Assembly: GCA_001995005.1 (NCBI GenBank) | Contig: MDJN01000182.1 | Coordinates: forward strand, 1 to 11,164 | DNA: 11,164 nucleotides | Direction of reading: 5' to 3' | DNA from: Candidatus Parepulonipiscium sp. PG-Nun2H_MBin03 | GTDB lineage: Bacteria; Bacillota; Clostridia; Lachnospirales; Cellulosilyticaceae | Part shown: positions 6,318 through 11,164 of the stretch, in pieces | Position numbering within the stretch: position 1 is the stretch's first letter | Layout: the number at the start of each line of letters is the position of its first letter | The notes under the pieces: generated by a model | The model's input: only the letters and a program-made list of their open reading frames with translations | Database searches by the model: none | Told to the model about the DNA's origin: nothing | Position numbers and translations under genes: made by a program

Positions 6318-7025
6318 ATGAAAAAAGATGTACCGACACATGTAGCAATTATAATGGATGGCAATGGAAGATGGGCAAACGCAAAAAAAATGCCTAGAAA
6401 CGCAGGTCATAAGGTGGGCAGTGAAACATTACAAGATATTGTTGAGTATGCCGAAGAGTTGGGTATTAGCTATATAACGGTATACGCATTTTCAACAGAA
6501 AATTGGAGTAGACCAAAAGAAGAAGTCGACGGGATAATGAAATTATTAGATAATTATCTGAGTAGTGCAATTAAAAAAGCGTCTTATAAAAGCATTAGAG
6601 CCAAAGTGATTGGTAGAAAAGATGAATTATCACCTAAATTAGTAGAAAAAATAGAAAAGCTAGAACATTTAACTAGAGATAAAAAAGGTATTTGCGTCAT
6701 ATTTGCTATAAACTATGGGGGACGAGATGAAATAGTAAGAGCAATTGCAAAGATGGCTACTGATTTAGAAAAAGATACTCTGAAAATACAGGATATATCT
6801 GAAGATATGGTAACTAAGTATTTAGATACTGCAGATATACCTGACCCTGATTTTTTAATTAGAACTAGTGGCGAGTTAAGAACTAGCAATTTTTTGCCGT
6901 GGCAATTAGCGTACAGTGAATTTTACTTTACAAATAAGATGTGGCCAGATTTTTCTAGATCAGATTTTGATTTAGCCATTAACGAATATACAAATAGAAA
7001 AAGAAGATTTGGTAAAAGTGAATAA
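6318..7025 (+). CDS. uppS: Isoprenyl transferase (undecaprenyl diphosphate synthase)
   Basis: Cis-prenyltransferase that condenses isopentenyl diphosphate units with farnesyl diphosphate to make undecaprenyl diphosphate, the carrier lipid for peptidoglycan and other wall polymers. It has 235 residues, slightly short of the usual 240-250. HVAIIMDGNGRWA holds catalytic Asp14; then YAFSTENWSRP, YGGRDEIVRA, and the pyrophosphate-binding FLIRTSGELRTSNFLPWQ with Arg182 and Arg188, followed by Glu201 in YSEFYF (Mg-binding position) and KMWPDF. Start ATG has AGGGGA (6306-6311), overlapping the frr stop, six bases upstream. It lies in the same operon as dxr and ispG, which supply its C5 precursors. 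Chain length is inferred from the family and wall context. Confidence 0.95.
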   Translation: MKKDVPTHVAIIMDGNGRWANAKKMPRNAGHKVGSETLQDIVEYAEELGISYITVYAFSTENWSRPKEEVDGIMKLLDNYLSSAIKKASYKSIRAKVIGRKDELSPKLVEKIEKLEHLTRDKKGICVIFAINYGGRDEIVRAIAKMATDLEKDTLKIQDISEDMVTKYLDTADIPDPDFLIRTSGELRTSNFLPWQLAYSEFYFTNKMWPDFSRSDFDLAINEYTNRKRRFGKSE

Positions 7026-7036
7026 GGAGCGTGAAA

Positions 7037-7840
7037 ATGCTAGTTAGAATATTAACTGGGCTTGTTGGAGCTCCAGTTGTTCTATTTATTTTAATAAGTG
7101 GCACGACTGCTATGCAAATTATAGGGACTGCGGTAGGAATTATTGCCATGATGGAGTATTTTAAGGCAGTATCTACGACTTATAAGCCTATGCAAATTTT
7201 AGGAATTGGTGCAATAGCAGTATATTTTATATTTTATAGATTTATTATAGACTACTATCATATATATATATCAATTCTATTAATATTAACATTGACGATT
7301 AATGTAATAAAGTATCCCAAATATACCTTAAATGATATAACTATAACTTTTTTTGGAGTTATATATGTAGGATTATTGTTAGGACTTATTATATCTATAA
7401 GAGAAATGATAAGTGGATTATTCTGGGTGGTTTTGATATTTGTATGTGCATGGGGGAGTGATACTTGTGCATATTTTATAGGAAAGTTTTTTGGTGCAAA
7501 AAAGTTAACTCCTATTTTAAGTCCTAAAAAAACTATTGCAGGAGCTATTGGAGGCATTATAGGAGCTAGTATTATGGTGTGGATATATTGTTATATTATG
7601 ATACACTTAGAGCAAATTGTGCTATCCACTAGTCAAATTATTGTTCTGGTTATTGTAGGGGGGATTTGTGCTTTGCTATCTCAGATTGGCGATTTAGCCG
7701 CTTCTAGTATAAAACGTGCTGTTAATGTAAAAGATTATGGGAGGATGTTTCCAGGCCATGGCGGAGTATTAGATAGAATAGATAGTGTGCTTTTAATAAC
7801 GCCCCTTGTTTATATAGTTGCGTATATATTTACTAACTAA
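7037..7840 (+). CDS. cdsA: Phosphatidate cytidylyltransferase
   Basis: Integral membrane CDP-diacylglycerol synthase: CTP plus phosphatidic acid give CDP-diacylglycerol, the branch point for phosphatidylglycerol, cardiolipin and other phospholipids. From ATG 7037 it is 267 residues with roughly seven or eight hydrophobic segments. The diagnostic C-terminal CDS signature spans Ser223-Asp249, with key residues SxxKR (223-227), Lys232-Asp233, PGHGG (239-243) and DRID (246-249). Upstream, CAWGSDTCAYFIGKFFG and LSPKKTIAGAIGG are the conserved CTP/metal-site region. An in-frame GTG at 7031 would lengthen it by two residues, but AAGGAG (7024-7029) is one base from that GTG and seven from the ATG, so the ATG is preferred. 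It starts 11 bases after the uppS stop and ends 17 bases before dxr. Confidence 0.95.
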   Translation: MLVRILTGLVGAPVVLFILISGTTAMQIIGTAVGIIAMMEYFKAVSTTYKPMQILGIGAIAVYFIFYRFIIDYYHIYISILLILTLTINVIKYPKYTLNDITITFFGVIYVGLLLGLIISIREMISGLFWVVLIFVCAWGSDTCAYFIGKFFGAKKLTPILSPKKTIAGAIGGIIGASIMVWIYCYIMIHLEQIVLSTSQIIVLVIVGGICALLSQIGDLAASSIKRAVNVKDYGRMFPGHGGVLDRIDSVLLITPLVYIVAYIFTN

Positions 7841-7857
7841 TTGGAAGGGCAGGAATT

Positions 7858-9003
7858 ATGAAAAAAATTGCCATATTAGGTTCTACAGGTTCAATAGGAA
7901 CTCAGTCTTTAGATGTTATTAGGAATACACCAAATATTAAGGTAGTAGCACTTACCACTAATACACAAATAGAATTGTTAGAGCAACAAATAAATGAATT
8001 TAAACCTGATATAGTTGCTGTAATGAATAAACAAAAAGCAAAGTTACTAGAGCAAAAGCTAAGAGGAAGCACTACTAAAGTTTACGGTGGAATGGATGGG
8101 ATTATTTATGCGGCAGCAAATACGGGAGCTGATATGGTTATAACAGCTGTAGTAGGAACGGTTGGATTATTACCCACTATAGAAGCTATAAATAACAAAA
8201 TTGATATTGCACTTGCTAATAAAGAAACTTTAGTAACTGCGGGTGAGATAGTAATAGAATTGGCAAATAAAAATAATGTTCAAATTATACCTGTAGACAG
8301 TGAGCATTCAGCAATTTTTCAATGCTTAAAAGCGGGCAAAAAAAATGAAGTAAGCAAACTGATTTTAACAGCATCAGGTGGACCTTTTAGAGACTTAGAT
8401 AAAACAGCATTAGAAAAAGTTACAGTTAAAGATGCACTAAAGCATCCTAATTGGAATATGGGTGCGAAGATTAGTATAGATAGTTCAACTCTTATGAATA
8501 AAGGCCTTGAAGTGATTGAAGCAAAATATTTATTTGATACAAATAATATAGATGTTGTAATTCATAAAGAAAGTATTGTGCATTCTATGGTAGAGTTTAA
8601 TGATACTTCGGTAATAGCACAATTGGGAATGCCAGATATGCGTGCAGCAATTAGTTATGCTCTAAATTATCCTATGCGACCAAAAAACGAATTTATCCCT
8701 AAAATAGATTGGACAAAAAAACTGAACTTAACTTTTGATAAGCCTAATACAGAATTATTTCCTTGTTTAAACCTTGCATATTATGCTATGCAACAAGCAG
8801 GTACAATGCCTACAGTTCTTAACGCAGCTAATGAAGTTGCAGTAGACTTATTTATGAAAAATAAAATAAAATTTATGGATATTGGACATATTATACATAA
8901 TGTCTTAGATAGACACATATGTATATTTAAACCAAGCCTTGAAGAAATTTTAGAAACAGATATGTGGGCTAGGAAATGTTGTGAAGAAGAGGTGATGTTG
9001 TGA
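7858..9003 (+). CDS. dxr: 1-deoxy-D-xylulose 5-phosphate reductoisomerase
   Basis: Second enzyme of the MEP isoprenoid pathway: rearranges and reduces 1-deoxy-D-xylulose 5-phosphate to 2-C-methyl-D-erythritol 4-phosphate using NADPH and a divalent metal; the known target of fosmidomycin. It has 381 residues, normal length. The NADPH-binding loop GSTGSIGTQSLDVI starts at Gly8; ANKETLVTAGE follows; the metal/catalytic PVDSEHSAIFQ carries Asp147 and Glu149; the third metal ligand is Glu218 in MNKGLEVIEA. LTASGGPFRD, HPNWNMGAKISIDSSTL, HKESIVHSMVEF and GMPDMRAAISYAL complete the substrate site and flap. GGAAGGG (7843-7849) precedes the ATG by eight bases. Its TGA stop overlaps the GTG start of rseP by four bases (GTGA), so translation is probably coupled. 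Confidence 0.98.
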   Translation: MKKIAILGSTGSIGTQSLDVIRNTPNIKVVALTTNTQIELLEQQINEFKPDIVAVMNKQKAKLLEQKLRGSTTKVYGGMDGIIYAAANTGADMVITAVVGTVGLLPTIEAINNKIDIALANKETLVTAGEIVIELANKNNVQIIPVDSEHSAIFQCLKAGKKNEVSKLILTASGGPFRDLDKTALEKVTVKDALKHPNWNMGAKISIDSSTLMNKGLEVIEAKYLFDTNNIDVVIHKESIVHSMVEFNDTSVIAQLGMPDMRAAISYALNYPMRPKNEFIPKIDWTKKLNLTFDKPNTELFPCLNLAYYAMQQAGTMPTVLNAANEVAVDLFMKNKIKFMDIGHIIHNVLDRHICIFKPSLEEILETDMWARKCCEEEVML

Positions 9004-10028
9004 CATATGCTTTGATTTTTATAATCATTTTTGCAACAATTGTAGTAGTTCATGAATGGGGTCATTTTATTGTAGCTAAAAAAAATGGAGTAGCCGTTAA
9101 TGAATTTGCAATTGGTATGGGTCCAAAAATTTGGAGTACAAAAAAGGAAGAAACTCTGTATACAATACGATTGTTGCCGATAGGCGGATATTGTGCAATG
9201 GAGGGAGAAAACGAGGAGTCGTGTAGTTCTAAAGCTCTAACGAGTAAGACTCCGTTACAACGAATAGCAATATTTGCAGCAGGTGCTTTAATGAATGTAT
9301 TATTAACTTGGATTTTAATGACACTATTTTTAGGTTATAGTGGGTATAGATCTAATGTGATAGATAAAATTGTGCCTGATTCTCCAATAGAAAAAGCTGG
9401 GGTAGTTGCTGATGAAATAATCGTAGCTATTGATGATGTAAAAGTGAAAACTCAACAACAGATAAGCGAAGCTGTATCTACAAATAAGGAAGTATATAAA
9501 TTAACAATACAAGCGACGGATGGTACAATACGTAATTTAGAAATCACTCCACAAGTAAATGAAGATGGGAGTAAATTGTTAGGCTTTTATTCAAAAATGG
9601 GACATTATAATGCATTTGAAGTGATTTGGCAAGGATTAAAAGAAACAATAGTTTTACTTAAAGAAGTAGTAAAAGGTTTTGTGATGCTAATAACAGGGAA
9701 TGTATCAATAGATGAACTGGCAGGTATTGTTGGTGTTGCACAAATTACTACAGAAGTATGGGACGTTTCGGTGCAAGAGAGTATTATGACGGCTATTATG
9801 AATATGGTTAGAATAGCAGCATTATTATCCGCAAATTTAGCGGTATTAAATTTACTGCCTTTTCCAGCTCTTGATGGTGGAAGAATATTTTTTACTCTTA
9901 TAGAATTAGTAAGAGGAAAACCGTTAAGTCAGCAAAAAGAAGCAGCTATTCACTTTATGGGCTTTGTTTTATTAATGGTATTAATGGTTGTAGTTTTATA
10001 TAATGATATAATGAGGTTAGTTGCATGA
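9000..10028 (+). CDS. rseP: Site-2 intramembrane zinc metalloprotease RseP/RasP
   Basis: Membrane-embedded M50 (site-2) protease that cleaves substrates such as anti-sigma factors and leftover signal peptides within the bilayer; the B. subtilis relative RasP and E. coli RseP act in envelope stress signalling. It has 342 residues. Order: TM1 with the zinc motif HEWGH (His18, Glu19, His22), a GPKIWS-type region and RLLPIGGYCAMEGE, TM2 at about 89-113, one PDZ domain at about 118-195 (PDSPIEKAGVVADEIIVAID), TM3 ending in NLLPFPALDGGR with the third zinc ligand Asp292, and TM4 at about 316-337. A single PDZ matches the Gram-positive type rather than E. coli's two. The start is GTG 9000, with AAGAGGTG (8987-8994) five bases upstream inside dxr. 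Overlaps of four bases on both sides indicate translational coupling. The actual substrate is unknown. Confidence 0.95.
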   Translation: MTYALIFIIIFATIVVVHEWGHFIVAKKNGVAVNEFAIGMGPKIWSTKKEETLYTIRLLPIGGYCAMEGENEESCSSKALTSKTPLQRIAIFAAGALMNVLLTWILMTLFLGYSGYRSNVIDKIVPDSPIEKAGVVADEIIVAIDDVKVKTQQQISEAVSTNKEVYKLTIQATDGTIRNLEITPQVNEDGSKLLGFYSKMGHYNAFEVIWQGLKETIVLLKEVVKGFVMLITGNVSIDELAGIVGVAQITTEVWDVSVQESIMTAIMNMVRIAALLSANLAVLNLLPFPALDGGRIFFTLIELVRGKPLSQQKEAAIHFMGFVLLMVLMVVVLYNDIMRLVA

Positions 10029-11077
10029 GAAAACTTACACGGTTAGTAAAAGTGAAAGATGTAGTTATAGGAGGAGGCAACCCTATAACGATACAATCAA
10101 TGTGTAACACAAAAACTGATGATGTATCAAAAACTATAGAGCAGATTTTAAGTTTAGAAGAAGCGGGATGTGAAATAATTAGACTTGCTGTACCAGATAT
10201 TTATGCGGCTAAGGCGTTGAGTGAAATTATACCTAAAGTTAATATTCCAGTAGTTGCAGATATTCATTTTGATTATAGATTAGCTTTGATGGCTATAGAA
10301 AATGGTGTTCATAAGCTAAGAATAAATCCTGGTAATATTGGAAACAAGCAAAATGTTGCAGAAGTAGTTAAAAAAGCCCTTGAATACACAATACCTATTA
10401 GAATAGGGGTAAATTCAGGTTCAATAGAAAAAGATTTATTAGCTAAATATGGGGTTTGTGCTAAATCTATGGTTTTAAGTGCAAAAAAACATATAGATAT
10501 ATTAGAAGATTTAGGATTTTATGATATATGTGTATCATTAAAAGCTTCTAATGTACCGCTTAGTATTGAGGCATATACTCTATTTGCACAACAATATGAT
10601 TATCCGTTGCATGTAGGTATTACTGAAGCTGGAACATTTTATAAAGGTACAATAAAATCTTCTGTAGGCATTGGGGCTATACTTTCTAGGGGGATAGGAG
10701 ATACAATAAGAGTATCGTTATCTGACGACCCTGTTAAAGAGGTAGAATGCTCTAAATATATCTTACAGTCATTAGGCCTTAGAAATTTTGGAGTAGAAAT
10801 TATTTCGTGCCCTACTTGCGGTAGAACCAATGTAGACTTAATTCAGCTTGCCACAAAAGTAGAGGAGTACACCAAAGATTTCAAACACAATATTAAAATT
10901 GCGGTAATGGGATGCGTGGTGAATGGTCCTGGTGAAGCCCGTGAAGCAGATATTGGCATTGCAGGTGGCAAGAATGAAGGTATTATTTTCAAGAAGGGTA
11001 AAGTAGTAAAAAAGGTAGCTGAAGATGAACTTTTTGCGGCTTTTATCAAAGAGTTAAAAGAAATGCTTGATTTTTAG
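10025..11077 (+). CDS. ispG: 4-hydroxy-3-methylbut-2-en-1-yl diphosphate synthase (flavodoxin)
   Basis: Iron-sulfur enzyme for the penultimate MEP-pathway step, reductively converting 2-C-methyl-D-erythritol 2,4-cyclodiphosphate to HMBPP. It has 350 residues, typical for the two-domain bacterial form. The N-terminal TIM barrel shows PITIQSMCNTKTDD, VPVVADIHFDYRLAL and KLRINPGNIG; the C-terminal domain carries the [4Fe-4S] ligands Cys262 and Cys265 (SCPTCGRTN) and Cys297 (VMGCVVNGPGEA), plus Glu304, with the same 3, 32 and 7-residue spacing as E. coli IspG Cys270/273/305/Glu312. The ATG overlaps the rseP stop as ATGA (10025-10028), with GAGG (10013-10016) upstream. Together with dxr and uppS it ties isoprenoid supply to carrier-lipid synthesis. 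The last codons overlap a probable promoter for the next operon. Confidence 0.98.
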   Translation: MRKLTRLVKVKDVVIGGGNPITIQSMCNTKTDDVSKTIEQILSLEEAGCEIIRLAVPDIYAAKALSEIIPKVNIPVVADIHFDYRLALMAIENGVHKLRINPGNIGNKQNVAEVVKKALEYTIPIRIGVNSGSIEKDLLAKYGVCAKSMVLSAKKHIDILEDLGFYDICVSLKASNVPLSIEAYTLFAQQYDYPLHVGITEAGTFYKGTIKSSVGIGAILSRGIGDTIRVSLSDDPVKEVECSKYILQSLGLRNFGVEIISCPTCGRTNVDLIQLATKVEEYTKDFKHNIKIAVMGCVVNGPGEAREADIGIAGGKNEGIIFKKGKVVKKVAEDELFAAFIKELKEMLDF

Positions 11078-11095
11078 CTTAAAAGGTATTATAAT
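11067..11095 (+). promoter_or_regulatory. Strong sigma-A promoter at the end of ispG
   Basis: TTGATT (11067-11072), inside the final ispG codons, and a perfect TATAAT (11090-11095) are separated by exactly 17 bases. Transcription would begin near 11102 and run toward genes beyond the window. This is the best -10 match in the window. Confidence 0.7.
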
Positions 11096-11123
11096 CTAGT
11101 TAAAATGTCATTATGGTTGGGAG

Positions 11124-11148
11124 AAGAGTGGGTATAACGCCCACTCTT
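11124..11148 (+). promoter_or_regulatory. Stable hairpin just downstream of the end promoter (leader or terminator)
   Basis: AAGAGTGGG (11124-11132) pairs perfectly over 9 bp with CCCACTCTT (11140-11148), with a TATAACG loop that a T-G pair could shrink to five bases. The following bases, TCTATATTAATAAGG, hold no clean T-run (only TTT at 11147-11149, partly in the stem), so termination would be weak. A similar hairpin (AGAGTGGG...CCCACTCT) is, from memory, common just before rimP of the rimP-nusA operon in clostridia, which would make it a leader element driven by the promoter at 11067-11095. The downstream gene is not visible. Confidence 0.6.
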
Positions 11149-11164
11149 TCTATATTAATAAGGC

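Noticed and set aside
7031..7036. GTG start for cdsA two codons upstream
   Set aside because: Only one base separates it from AAGGAG, whereas ATG 7037 has a seven-base spacer.
1..11164. CRISPR array, tRNA/rRNA genes, transposase or prophage genes, defence or toxin-antitoxin system
   Set aside because: No spaced repeats, RNA gene signatures or mobile/defence proteins are visible; all long frames are conserved housekeeping genes.

Overview
This is a low-GC, AT-rich chromosomal segment with every gene on the + strand. The gene order rpsB-tsf-pyrH-frr-uppS-cdsA-dxr-rseP-ispG is the classic Firmicutes arrangement. Three traits point to a member of the Clostridia, possibly Lachnospirales-like: MEP-pathway isoprenoid genes, a clostridial-type M18 aminopeptidase, and strong AAGGAGG ribosome binding sites. 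The exact lineage cannot be fixed from this sequence alone.

Layout. (1) Positions 43-3041 hold queA (queuosine in tRNA), an M18 zinc aminopeptidase with its own likely sigma-A promoter, and a cyclophilin-type prolyl isomerase directly behind it. (2) Positions 3042-4894 form a ribosomal-protein unit: an extended -10 promoter, an untranslated leader of about 95 nt, rpsB (S2), tsf (EF-Ts), and a good intrinsic terminator. (3) Positions 4920-6308 hold pyrH (UMP kinase) and frr (ribosome recycling factor). They are separated by an unusually structured 129-nt gap with two inverted repeats and a Shine-Dalgarno sequence stranded about 50 nt ahead of the frr start. (4) Positions 6318-11077 are a tightly packed run, uppS, cdsA, dxr, rseP, ispG, with gaps of 9-17 nt or 4-nt stop/start overlaps. 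(5) Positions 11067-11164 carry a strong promoter buried in the end of ispG and a 9-bp GC-containing hairpin, which look like the front of a following operon whose genes lie outside the window.

How the genes work together. rpsB, tsf and frr serve translation (initiation-competent 30S subunits, EF-Tu recycling, post-termination recycling). pyrH supplies UDP/UTP. dxr and ispG are two steps of the MEP pathway making C5 isoprenoid units, and uppS polymerises these into the undecaprenyl carrier lipid for cell wall synthesis. cdsA activates phosphatidic acid for phospholipid synthesis, and rseP is the intramembrane protease linked to envelope stress signalling. The block couples translation, envelope lipid supply and envelope surveillance.

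Nothing here is an evident novel defence, mobile or metabolic system, and no gene is broken. The stretch most worth a second look is the pyrH-frr intergenic region (5625-5753).
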